A DNA stretch of 64,000 bases from Adonisia turfae CCMR0081 (GTDB taxonomy: Bacteria; Cyanobacteriota; Cyanobacteriia; Phormidesmidales; Phormidesmidaceae), in the NCBI RefSeq assembly GCF_011009555.1, contig NZ_QXHD01000001.1, forward strand, positions 1 to 64,000, given 5' to 3'. This document shows positions 32,979 through 40,967 of the stretch, in pieces. The position numbers and the translations under genes are program-made. The notes below the pieces were generated by a model. That model had not been told where the DNA came from. It saw only the letters and a program-made list of their open reading frames with translations, and searched no databases. Each line of letters starts with the position of its first letter. Position 1 is the first letter of the stretch.

Positions 32979-34715
32979 GTGACAGGGCTTTCATGTGCAA
33001 TTCTAGCGGGGATTGGACATTCCTGCAACTCATTGCCCAATCCCTTTATGTCTGGTGGTTTTGCCCCCTTACTAACCACCAAATCAATGGCAGTTGCATC
33101 CACGTTGCAGCGGCCCACATTCGTTCAGGAACTAGACAACAAGTTCCTGGCACTGTGGCCGCACCGTTTCGATTTCCTCTACGCTCCCCACCCCGACCCT
33201 GGCACCAAACCCCAGTGGCAAACAGAGACCAGACATCCGCTCTCCGACAGACTGATCAACCAGGGCACCTATCTCTACGGCGTCAGGTTTGGCTCTGTTA
33301 CCCAGTACGCCATGCTCGATATCGACTCGGGCAGTCCCTACCATCCAAGACGTGATCCGTTAGCGATCTCACGCATCAGCGAAGCGCTTGAACCTTTGGG
33401 ACTCCTCCAACATCTGATACTGACCAGTTCAGACAGCGGCGGTCTCCACATTTATTTCCCCTTTGAAACACCGCTCCCTTCCTGGAAAGTCGGCCTTGCG
33501 ATCACAACGCTGCTTGAGAACAAAGGCTTCAAAGTGATGCCTGGATGGTTAGAAGTCTTTCCCAATGCCAAAGCCTACAATCCAGCCGGAGATAGTCTCT
33601 ACAACGGGCACCGGCTACCGCTGCAGCAGGGTAGTTATCTACTCAATGAGGAAATGGAACCCATAGAGAGTAGTGGCTTCCATTTCCTCAATAACTGGGA
33701 GACAGCCACAGCTCACAACGACATCACCAGCGAAACTCTAGAACTTGTCATTGAGCAGGCCCAACGGAAAATCTACCGGGTCTCCCACAAAGCCGAGAAA
33801 TTCCTCAATGACCTGAATACAGAAATTGCAGTTGGCTGGACCGGCCACGGGCAGACTAACCGGCTCCTGGGACGAGTCACCATGCGAGCCTACATTTTTG
33901 GACACATCCTTGGAGCCCCAGAACCTCTTACGGACGATGCCCTTATAGGACATGTGATGCAAACGGCTCAGAGTCTACCTGGGTTCACCCTCTGGTGTCG
34001 TCATCAAAACGATCTCGAAACCAAAGTGAAAGAGTGGGTGAGGTGTATTGAGGTAAGTCACTATTTTCCATATGGTTCAGACAAACTCCCGATAGACACA
34101 GCACCAGTAGAACCATCATGGAATGAGAGACAGCAAACAGAGGCAAGAGAGCGAATCACCAAAGCGGTTACAGAGCTACAGTCCACAAACAACTGGCCAG
34201 ACGGAATCACAGCACGGTTTGACAGACTCACTGATCAGGGGATTAGTGGAAGTTCACTTTACAAACACAAGGATCTCTGGCACCCACGCTTTATGGTTTC
34301 CGGAGCTGAGGGAACCGGAAACGACATCCCCCCAAACCCCCCTGCTTCTCAAAGGGATGCGTTGGGGCTTCTGTCCCCAACGCAATCCACACAAGCTTAT
34401 TGGGAAAATGGATGTAACCCATTACAGGACAACCATTTAACTGCGATAGAACCAGATGAAAAAGATGGTGCAGGGTGTAATAATACACCGGCACCCGTAA
34501 GCCCTGTCCCACCACAGGTAAGGCAACACATACAACAAGCAATAGCAGCAGCTCAAACAGAAAGAAAAGCACAGCAGCGCTCATACATTGACGATTATCT
34601 CGACCAGCTTCAGCTCAACTTTGAGACTGAAACCGCTCGATGGGCACATTCTGAAGATCCGATCTTCGAAGCGGAGGCGAAATTACGACAAAAGCCAAAG
34701 GACGATGAACCCTGA
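32979..34715 (+). CDS. replication protein with archaeo-eukaryotic primase-like domain
   Basis: 578 residues from a GTG start, or 542 from ATG 33087 (MAVASTLQRPTFVQEL), which I favour because the preceding 36 residues look unconserved; neither has a good RBS. The domain at about 80-260 shows AEP-type motifs: YAMLDIDSGS (DxD metal motif) and SSDSGGLHIYFPF (the SxH-type motif). GWLEVFPNAKAYNPAGDSLYNGHRLPLQ follows, typical of plasmid primase/polymerase (PrimPol) proteins. The C-terminal half is helical, with a disordered Pro/Gln-rich part. It is likely the replication initiator or primase of this replicon. A zeta-toxin-like gene follows by 33 bp. Confidence 0.75.
   Translation: MTGLSCAILAGIGHSCNSLPNPFMSGGFAPLLTTKSMAVASTLQRPTFVQELDNKFLALWPHRFDFLYAPHPDPGTKPQWQTETRHPLSDRLINQGTYLYGVRFGSVTQYAMLDIDSGSPYHPRRDPLAISRISEALEPLGLLQHLILTSSDSGGLHIYFPFETPLPSWKVGLAITTLLENKGFKVMPGWLEVFPNAKAYNPAGDSLYNGHRLPLQQGSYLLNEEMEPIESSGFHFLNNWETATAHNDITSETLELVIEQAQRKIYRVSHKAEKFLNDLNTEIAVGWTGHGQTNRLLGRVTMRAYIFGHILGAPEPLTDDALIGHVMQTAQSLPGFTLWCRHQNDLETKVKEWVRCIEVSHYFPYGSDKLPIDTAPVEPSWNERQQTEARERITKAVTELQSTNNWPDGITARFDRLTDQGISGSSLYKHKDLWHPRFMVSGAEGTGNDIPPNPPASQRDALGLLSPTQSTQAYWENGCNPLQDNHLTAIEPDEKDGAGCNNTPAPVSPVPPQVRQHIQQAIAAAQTERKAQQRSYIDDYLDQLQLNFETETARWAHSEDPIFEAEAKLRQKPKDDEP
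34359..34383 (+). repeat. stable hairpin inside the primase-like gene
   Basis: Perfect 9-bp arms GCGTTGGGG/CCCCAACGC with a 7-base loop inside coding sequence, in a poorly conserved linker region. Effect unknown. Confidence 0.5.
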
Positions 34716-34748
34716 CGAGATATTTGGGAAGGTGATACGGTTACGGCT

Positions 34749-35330
34749 ATGACAAATCAACCTACATGTTGGATTATCGCCGGTCCCAATGGAGCTGGTA
34801 AAACTACCTTTGCCCTAGAGTACCTACCCGAAGTGGCCAACTGCCAGCACTTTATCAATGCTGACTTAATAGCAGCTGGGTTAGCCCCCTTAGCTCCTGA
34901 GTCTCAGCTGCTAGCGGCCAGTCGCATCTTTTTAACTGAAATCAAAGCGCGAGTCACTGCCCGTCAGAACTTTGCTTTTGAAACCACTTTGGCAGGACGT
35001 ACGTATTTGAAACTGATCCGGCAGCTGCGCTCGGATGGATGGCGGGTGGAGTTAATCTATCTGGCTCTGCCTAATATGGCTATGTCACGGATGCGGGTAG
35101 CTGAGCGGGTAGCCCATGGAGGCCATGATATTCCCCTCGAAGATATTGAGCGGCGATTTCCACGCAGTTTGCATAACTTGCTTACCGAATTTGGAGGCAT
35201 CACCGATCGGACTCGATGTTTCATGAATTCTGGAGAAGTCCCCGAGCTGGTCTTCGTTCAGCAAGGTAGCGATCGCACAATTGTAAATGCTGGGTTGTTT
35301 AATATATTGAGGCAGGAGGCAGGACTATGA
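34749..35330 (+). CDS. zeta-toxin-like P-loop kinase
   Basis: A 193-residue P-loop kinase. Walker A is [15 protein letters not shown] (9-23). [11 protein letters not shown] provides the zeta family Asp after the NAD/NPD motif, and [13 protein letters not shown] is the signature FETT/T segment that binds the UDP-sugar substrate in zeta toxins. [23 protein letters not shown] is the conserved R-rich lid region. Zeta toxins phosphorylate UDP-GlcNAc and stop cell-wall synthesis. The partner gene overlaps its stop (ATGA). The toxin comes first, opposite to classical epsilon-zeta, as in many zeta-like chromosomal pairs. Confidence 0.88.
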   Translation: MTNQPTCWIIAGPNGAGKTTFALEYLPEVANCQHFINADLIAAGLAPLAPESQLLAASRIFLTEIKARVTARQNFAFETTLAGRTYLKLIRQLRSDGWRVELIYLALPNMAMSRMRVAERVAHGGHDIPLEDIERRFPRSLHNLLTEFGGITDRTRCFMNSGEVPELVFVQQGSDRTIVNAGLFNILRQEAGL

Positions 35331-35506
35331 CGATGGTTTCAGACGATACGCTGCAAATTTTGGAAACGCTCAAAAAGGTTGCAGCTAAAACGCTTGAGAA
35401 GAAGCAACGGCTCGGCCAGTATGCAGTGATATGGCGCGATGGTAAAGCGATTGCTGTGGGGAAGGATGCACCGGAGCAATCTGACACTGGCCATTCCTAC
35501 AATTAA
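35327..35506 (+). CDS. small protein coupled to zeta-like kinase, candidate antitoxin
   Basis: A 59-residue protein starting in the last codon of the zeta-like gene (ATGA overlap), with a strong RBS AGGAGG. It begins [20 protein letters not shown] and contains [19 protein letters not shown] near the middle. No DNA-binding motif is evident. Size, overlap and pairing make it the likely antitoxin. Confidence 0.65.
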   Translation: MTMVSDDTLQILETLKKVAAKTLEKKQRLGQYAVIWRDGKAIAVGKDAPEQSDTGHSYN

Positions 35507-35852
35507 CCACCAGAGCCTTATTAATTGGACCACCAACGGCATCGATGCGAAAGCCTACGGCTTTAAATTCTGTGCCTTATTTTGACTATATCAATTGCTA
35601 GTAATGTTCTGAAGTTCTTGATTTTCAGAGAGGAGTAGTTGCGTAAGTCACAAATACTCAATTTGAAATTAACTTTGCACATCATCCGCCGCAAGCAATC
35701 TTAGCCAATATACTGGGAACTCTCGGCGGTCGGTGGACTGGTATAAATTAAGTAGTCTAGGTAAGTCTAGGAACGCCCCCCTTGTATGTAGGAGGTAAAC
35801 ATCCCGAAGTATAAATTGGGAGTATACCTACAGCTTAATATTTTTCATCTAT
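35507..35852. repeat. intergenic region containing dispersed repeat copy R4
   Basis: From 35527 the plus strand reads GGACCACCAACGGCAT, then continues collinear with the MITE-like element at 22359 for about 160 bp: CTGTGCCT, GACTATATC, GTAGTTGCGT and ACAAATA blocks align in order. The copy is diverged and has no clear second inverted end. No gene is seen. Confidence 0.55.
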
Positions 35853-36884
35853 TTATCTGTTTTTGCCAGAGTCCAGCATCTTATTATCATCACTCCCTGG
35901 TCCTGGATTGAGCTGTTTTCTGGGTAATACCCCTTTGAAACTTCTGGATACCACTCCCTTAAGATTTCGGATGAATTCACTTTCCGAAATCGTCACAAGA
36001 GTACCAAGGTTTACGATATTTAAGTCTAGCGGTAAGCTCACTTGCTCTTTGAAACGCTTGTTTATCTCATGAGCTAGCTCACCAAGCTCTTTCTTATCTA
36101 GAAAATCAAACTGTAATCTCAAATTCTCTATGTCCGAACGGAGCCGTCCCCAGTTTTCTTTATGAACCTGCTCCTCCCACAAGTTTAGAGTTTTGTTGAA
36201 TTGGAAGATGAGGACTAGCGAGCAAGAAGTTAGTAAAAGTATAGGAGCTACTGAGAGAATGCCTGAAAAAATATAATAGAAGACACCCGAAACAATAATG
36301 CTTCCCAGGATCAAACCTACAACTTTCCAATATTGACCTGAACTATCCAAAAAATCATCAACCTCTATGCTCGAGCTTTTCTCAAATATTGCCCAAACAA
36401 TCCATATAGCTAATACAACCACCAGAGCAAGTAGGAAAGCAGACCTAAAATAACCCAAAGGTTCAAACAACACTTTTAGAATTGATAGCGTTCTTGCAGC
36501 GAAGAATACATCTCCCAAGACGGTAATAGCGATGAGAGGCAGAAAAGTTGCTAAAATACGTCGAAGCTGTCCATCTCCAATGTCATAGGGTTCTTTCAGT
36601 TTACTGAGTGACACTCGCTTGATAGAAGGACTCCCTCCTCGTTTAACGTACAAGATAGGAGGAGTACCATTGTTTACTTCAACCTCAAAGAACGGATTTC
36701 TATTGTTTATGTTATCAATTTTAAAGACCCCAGACACATTATCAGAAGATTCCTTACTCACAACTGCCCCATTTGCTTTCACAAGATACTGAAAGCAAAC
36801 TTCTTTTTTAAAGATAATTTTATTAGTAAGTCCCTTTTCTAGCTCTCGGAACTCCAATATGTCTCCAGGTCCGTAAATGTCCAT
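35853..36884 (-). CDS. hypothetical multi-pass membrane protein
   Basis: A 343-residue protein of unknown function. The N-terminal 100 residues are beta-rich and soluble (EVCFQYLVKANGAVVSKE, FFEVEVNNGTPPILYVKRG). Four hydrophobic helices follow (about 110-128, 145-166, 188-207, 213-230). The C-terminal cytoplasmic domain is charged and helical (LWEEQVHKENWGRLRSDIEN). No transporter or enzyme motif is recognised. It lies upstream of the next two small minus-strand membrane genes, but spacing of 84 and 224 bp leaves an operon uncertain. Confidence 0.65.
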   Translation of the reverse strand: MDIYGPGDILEFRELEKGLTNKIIFKKEVCFQYLVKANGAVVSKESSDNVSGVFKIDNINNRNPFFEVEVNNGTPPILYVKRGGSPSIKRVSLSKLKEPYDIGDGQLRRILATFLPLIAITVLGDVFFAARTLSILKVLFEPLGYFRSAFLLALVVVLAIWIVWAIFEKSSSIEVDDFLDSSGQYWKVVGLILGSIIVSGVFYYIFSGILSVAPILLLTSCSLVLIFQFNKTLNLWEEQVHKENWGRLRSDIENLRLQFDFLDKKELGELAHEINKRFKEQVSLPLDLNIVNLGTLVTISESEFIRNLKGVVSRSFKGVLPRKQLNPGPGSDDNKMLDSGKNR

Positions 36885-36968
36885 TGTGAAGAGTATCTCC
36901 TACATACTAAAATCATCAATTCTATATCTAAATGGTTGTGAGATTAGCAATACGACAACACTATTAGT

Positions 36969-37490
36969 TTAGAAAGCATTCATATCTATTGCCTTAACAG
37001 CAGCTCCTATACCTGATATGAACGCATAATTCACACTACCCCTAACAACTGAGCCCGTAATAGGCACTGCTCCTGCTACATTAGATACACCTAAACGAGT
37101 AAGAATTTGAAATGCAATAAGAAGCATTACTGTGCTAGTTACGCTAGCTCCTGTCTCTACTCCTACTGAAACCCCAACAATCTTCATAAAATCATGAAAA
37201 CCAACTGAGCAAATGCCACGCTGATGATAAATGACTCCTAATGTAACTCGAAATTGCTGAATAACGTTATTCCATACATCGAAAGGTAAACCCAAGAGCC
37301 CTGTTGTCAATCCACCAGCTCCACATATTCCGCCTATGATGGCTGACCTCTTAGCACAACGAGAGATAAACTTGTCAATCCCATGTTCATCAACAGCTTT
37401 TTTGATCTCTTGCGGATCTAGCGTGTCAAAAGCTTTTTCAAAGAGATCTGCCAATGCTTTTTCTCCACTCATAATTTCACCTAATTGCAT
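36969..37490 (-). CDS. Gly-rich membrane protein, EcsC/DUF697-like by eye
   Basis: A 173-residue protein. The N-terminal helix (EKAFDTLDPQEIKKAVDEHG) is followed by Gly-rich hydrophobic segments (about 48-70, IIGGICGAGGLTTGLLGLPFD; about 105-135; about 140-170). VWNNVIQQFRVTLGVIYHQRG lies between them. This layout resembles small EcsC or DUF697-type membrane-interacting proteins, but the match is weak. It is encoded upstream of the multi-pass gene and downstream of the glycine-zipper mini-protein. Confidence 0.55.
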   Translation of the reverse strand: MQLGEIMSGEKALADLFEKAFDTLDPQEIKKAVDEHGIDKFISRCAKRSAIIGGICGAGGLTTGLLGLPFDVWNNVIQQFRVTLGVIYHQRGICSVGFHDFMKIVGVSVGVETGASVTSTVMLLIAFQILTRLGVSNVAGAVPITGSVVRGSVNYAFISGIGAAVKAIDMNAF

Positions 37491-37714
37491 TTAAATAAGC
37501 CGACTGATACTGGGAGTATAAAAACGAAATAAATGAAGAGTACTACATCTTCTAAAGCAACTCTTTTGCTGTTGCTAAGTTTTTAAATTCTGTGAAAGAT
37601 CTCTTACCAACGAGGAAGCAAGGCTTCAAAGAATGTAGCACTCCCTGTTCTATTCCGTTGTCTGCCCTCCATTAACGTAGTCAAGCCTGAGTAAATGCTA
37701 ATGGAGGTTTGTTG

Positions 37715-37939
37715 TTAATCGTTGAGTGAACCCCATATCCCACCAATAGCCGCGCCTCCTGCAAGGATAACACCACCAACAATAGCGGCGGGGACAACTG
37801 CTGGTGCTGAAGCGATTCCTACTGCGGCGAGAGCACTGGTTGCTAGTGTTCCGCCCATACCGGTGGTGGCGGCAGTTAGGGCTACTGGAGCAACTAGTTT
37901 TGCACCCATTTCAGCTCCCTTCTCTGCGTTATAAGACAT
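37715..37939 (-). CDS. glycine-zipper mini-protein, bacteriocin-like
   Basis: A 74-residue Ala/Gly/Val-rich protein with a strong AGGAG RBS. After MSYNAEKGAEMGAKLVAPVA it is nearly all small hydrophobic residues with repeated GxxxG/A spacing (GMGGTLATSALAAVG; VGGVILAGGAAIGGIWG). This matches glycine-zipper membrane-inserting peptides, including circular and two-peptide bacteriocins, or the C-terminal pore-forming modules of some effectors. No leader with a double-Gly site is clear. It could be a toxin, a pore-forming effector or a small structural membrane protein. Confidence 0.6.
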   Translation of the reverse strand: MSYNAEKGAEMGAKLVAPVALTAATTGMGGTLATSALAAVGIASAPAVVPAAIVGGVILAGGAAIGGIWGSLND

Positions 37940-38340
37940 GATTTAACTCCTTTAACAAATCGGTAAAAAGACGTCCTGGAATCGTCTGAGAAACGCCCAG
38001 GAGCTTTCAGCTGGAGGCGTTCGAAACTCGTTGTCTCAGCAGCCAACTGCTCATGGTTTTAAGAATGCAACAACAGAGTAGGAGATTTCAAATCAAATTC
38101 TTTAAATGCTCGTTCCGAAAAAGATAATCTGATTTTCAGATAATGGTATTGAGGTCTCCTTTTTCCCTAAATGCCCCCTACAGTTTGCTGTCAAAGCTTT
38201 ATAGTTTTCTATAAAGTGAATACCTGAAACCGATAACACAATCGGTTGATAGACAGCCTATAGTGATAATTGGGAAGCAATAGTGACTGTACTGATCAAC
38301 GTTTCAGTCAGCTAATACTGTACCTTAGTTATCAATGCAG
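37940..38340. other. intergenic region
   Basis: About 400 bp without a gene. It should contain the promoter for the glycine-zipper gene. No repeat or strong hairpin was noticed. Confidence 0.4.
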
Positions 38341-38979
38341 TCAGGAGAATTTACGTTCACTTAATTTCAATTCAATCTCCTTGAGATAAAAATTTTCTGC
38401 ATCTTTTATCTTTTCTTTCTCGTAACCTGTTTTTACAATAAAAAGTGCTACTGACGCAACGACAGATGTGAAAATGAAACTACAAAATATGTCTAATGTA
38501 CGTTCTACTTCACTTGGATATTTAGTTAGTAAATTTGGATGCATATATTCTAAATAAAATACTATAGATACATTCGATATTATTAATATTTCAAGGAATA
38601 TTAGGTAACTAATACCAAGTTTTAATAACCTTGAAAAGGTTAAAAATATAGGAGTTGCTATTAGATAAAATAAAATTGTTGACCCCTTAGAGCCTTCAAG
38701 TGAAAACCACGAAACTGATAATGTGAGTAGGGTTGATATAATACAAACTGAAATTTCAGATGCAGATATTTTCTTGAAGATACCTAGAATAAAAAGACTA
38801 AGGTAGATAATCCCTTGCATTGCAATAACTGTATTCAGTATTAATGGCAAACCAAGGTATGAGTTACTGATAAATGTTGCTATGCATAATAAAGCGAAAG
38901 AAAAATTGATAACTCTAAAGAAAAAACTTTCTAATTGAGAAGAGTCTCCAAATAAGAGCGTAGCCAGCCTATATATCAT
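38341..38979 (-). CDS. multi-pass membrane protein, possible truncated sensor
   Basis: A 212-residue AT-rich gene. Six hydrophobic helices (about 20-190: FFFRVINFSFALLCIATFI, LILNTVIAMQGIIYLSLFILGIF, ISVCIISTLLTLSVSWF and others) are followed by a short charged coil (YEKEKIKDAENFYLKEIELKLSERK) that stops abruptly. This is the shape of the membrane sensor part of a 6TM histidine kinase, cyclase or GGDEF protein with the catalytic domain missing. The base composition (about 30% GC by eye) is lower than its neighbours, so it may have been acquired separately. Confidence 0.6.
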   Translation of the reverse strand: MIYRLATLLFGDSSQLESFFFRVINFSFALLCIATFISNSYLGLPLILNTVIAMQGIIYLSLFILGIFKKISASEISVCIISTLLTLSVSWFSLEGSKGSTILFYLIATPIFLTFSRLLKLGISYLIFLEILIISNVSIVFYLEYMHPNLLTKYPSEVERTLDIFCSFIFTSVVASVALFIVKTGYEKEKIKDAENFYLKEIELKLSERKFS

Positions 38980-39413
38980 GGGTTTTGAGCAGGATAGTGT
39001 GTAACTGACGAGAGTATCAAAAAGTTTGGGTAAAGCTTGAAACTTTTTGCGATAGCATAGTCATGACTACAACCAATGCCCTCATTTGTTTCAGCCTTTA
39101 CTTTGGAGCTTATGGCACTTCGTTACAACTACGCTCTTAAGCTTTTTGAGTTTACCGTCCCAATCTCTTTATTGCTCCTCTCACCTAGCCTAGCTGCAGG
39201 TAAAGGCAACTAGCCAATAAAAAAATCACCCCGACTCTGATAACTTTTCAGGCAAAACTCCAAATTTTGGGTTGAACGCCCCTGCTGACCCATAAATCAA
39301 AATTTCATAGTGTGAAGAGTCGTAGCATTCCGGAAATATTAGATTAGGCTTTGTGTGTAGCCAAGAATCTGAAAACGGTTTGTTTCCTTTTAAGGGACGA
39401 GGGGGAAGCCAGG
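38980..39413. other. intergenic region with dispersed repeat copy R5
   Basis: No supportable gene. On the minus strand 39291-39190 holds a repeat copy: GGTCAGCAGGGGCGTTCAAC (box 1, 39271-39290), then GGAGTTTTGCCTGAAAAG (box 2) and GCAGCTAGGC (box 3, shared exactly with copy R6). Confidence 0.5.
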
Positions 39414-39782
39414 GTGGCACTACGAAGTAGAAATAGAGTTATCACTAAAACAGCTGAAGAGGTTATTGACCAAGCTATTCGTGAAAATCGTTTTGGGGAG
39501 CTACTACTTTATGGTTTTGCCGTACTTTTCGTCCTGACTGGATTAGCCTTAATGATTTTCGCTGCTTTGAAAGGCAGCCCACTTAGTGCTGGATTAGGTG
39601 TTATTTCAAGTGCCTTATTCCTACCTGCCGTAAGATCAACTCGACGTACCAGGCAAGAAAGTGTGGCAATTCGACTTCTGCAAGCTCCACTCAGGCAAGC
39701 TGACACCTCTAAAGAAGCAGCAGAGGCAATACGCATAGTATTTGTGGAAACATTTGGGGTCCGAAATAATGATGGGAATTAG
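39414..39782 (+). CDS. two-TM protein, TRADD-N-associated membrane domain type
   Basis: A 122-residue protein. I favour the GTG at 39414, preceded by GGGGGAAG; an upstream GTG at 39351 would add 21 unsupported residues. After a charged N-terminus (RNRVITKTAEEVIDQAIREN), two hydrophobic helices (about 36-55, LLLYGFAVLFVLTGLALMIF; about 62-80, SAGLGVISSALFLPAV) are followed by a basic amphipathic tail (RSTRRTRQESVAIRLLQ). This hairpin resembles the cyanobacterial TRADD-N-associated membrane domain, a partner of TRADD-N and pentapeptide proteins. It overlaps the pentapeptide gene by 14 bp. Confidence 0.6.
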   Translation: MALRSRNRVITKTAEEVIDQAIRENRFGELLLYGFAVLFVLTGLALMIFAALKGSPLSAGLGVISSALFLPAVRSTRRTRQESVAIRLLQAPLRQADTSKEAAEAIRIVFVETFGVRNNDGN

Positions 39783-40779
39783 AAGACTCCTAACACCTAA
39801 ACATACTGCTTGGTCTGTCGCTGCAACGCTTATTCGTGGGCTTGAAAATGGAACTATTATCCTGGAATCACCTTTAGAAGCTTCTATCCGATTGAATTCT
39901 ACAGGGGTACGAGGTTGGAACAAATGGAGGGATGAAAATCTCGGGATTAATCCAAGTCTTAATTTTGTAGACCTGAGCTGTGCCAGTCTTAGCTATATCA
40001 ATTTGAAGATGGCTAGTCTTCATGGAACTATTCTCTATGAGGCTGATCTAGGTAACGCAGATCTCAGTCAAGCTAACCTAAGTGGAGCTAATTTGAAAAA
40101 TGCAGATTTGAGTGATGCCAACTTGAGCAATGCAGATCTAAGCAATGCAGATTTGAGTAATGCCAACTTGAGCAATGCAGATTTAAGCAATGCAGATTTG
40201 AGTGATGCCAACTTGAGCAATGCAGATCTAAATAAGACTACTTTAAGTAACGTCGATCTGAGTAATACTGAACTGCGTGGGACAAACATAAATCTCGCTA
40301 TTCTCAACCAGACAACACTTATTACCATAAAAAGACATTTAGTAGAAGAAATTACTGCTCAGAGAGGTGTAGGCCGAGATTTTAGTGGAGTCGACCTGAG
40401 TCAAGTCAATCTAAGTGGGACTAATCTTCGTGAAGCTGTTTTTACTAGAGCTAATCTAAGTGGATCTGATCTTAGTAAATCCGACCTCAGTAAGACTTAC
40501 TTAAGTAGAGCCAACTTACGTAAGACTTCTCTCCATGAAGCTAACTTTAAATCAGCTTATCTTTGTGGAGCCAATTTGAGTGGCGCTAACTTGAGTAAAG
40601 CTGACTTTAGAAGATCTAATCTTAGGGGAGCTAATCTCAACAAGGCTAATGTTTCCAAAACCATATTCGGCAATAATCTTGGGCTGACACTAGAGGCTAA
40701 AAAAGATTTAGTTGAACGGGGGGCTATTTTTCAAGATTCTCCTGAGGCACCAGTTGAAAGTTATGTCCCAAAGTCTTGA
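39769..40779 (+). CDS. pentapeptide-repeat protein
   Basis: A 336-residue protein read from ATG 39769. The N-terminal 60 residues are unique (RRLLTPKHTAWSVAATLIRGL). Two pentapeptide-repeat blocks follow (about 75-160 and 205-295) with A(D/N)LSx repeats forming a right-handed beta helix. The first block is built from almost identical 15-bp units at DNA level (ADLSN/ANLSN/ADLSD). A spacer (about 165-205) interrupts it. The C-terminal cap (FGNNLGLTLEAKKDLVERGAIFQD) is shared with the protein at 58899, indicating a common module type. It is co-translated with the two-TM protein. Role unknown; pentapeptide helices usually mediate protein contacts. Confidence 0.85.
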   Translation: MMGIRRLLTPKHTAWSVAATLIRGLENGTIILESPLEASIRLNSTGVRGWNKWRDENLGINPSLNFVDLSCASLSYINLKMASLHGTILYEADLGNADLSQANLSGANLKNADLSDANLSNADLSNADLSNANLSNADLSNADLSDANLSNADLNKTTLSNVDLSNTELRGTNINLAILNQTTLITIKRHLVEEITAQRGVGRDFSGVDLSQVNLSGTNLREAVFTRANLSGSDLSKSDLSKTYLSRANLRKTSLHEANFKSAYLCGANLSGANLSKADFRRSNLRGANLNKANVSKTIFGNNLGLTLEAKKDLVERGAIFQDSPEAPVESYVPKS

Positions 40780-40796
40780 GCTAAGCGAGCGAAATC

Positions 40797-40910
40797 TAGA
40801 ACCAGTAGGGCATTTAACTCACAACCTACGGTTTCGCCTGAAAAGCTTTCAGGGATAAGGGATTCAAAACCTGATGTGCTATTAACCGTTTGCGGGGCAC
40901 CGCAGCTAGG
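40797..40910 (+). repeat. dispersed repeat family, copy R6
   Basis: It reads AGAACCAGTAGGGCAT (box 1), CCTACGGTTTCGCCTGAAAAG (box 2; CCTGAAA AGC TTTCAGG forms a perfect hairpin) and TTTGCGGGGCACCGCAGCTA (box 3; hairpin TGCGG/CCGCA). It starts 18 bp after the pentapeptide gene. Confidence 0.6.
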
Positions 40911-40967
40911 CAAAGCAAATTATGCACCCCGTTGATTAGTTGCCGCCGGAAGCAACGATTCTAGATT

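Noticed and set aside
32993-33355. 120-codon plus-strand frame overlapping the primase-like gene
   Set aside because: It is out of frame with clear AEP motifs and has no RBS.
38341-38979. Calling the 6TM protein a complete histidine kinase
   Set aside because: No H-box or ATPase motif follows the coil; the frame ends immediately and nothing continues in other frames.
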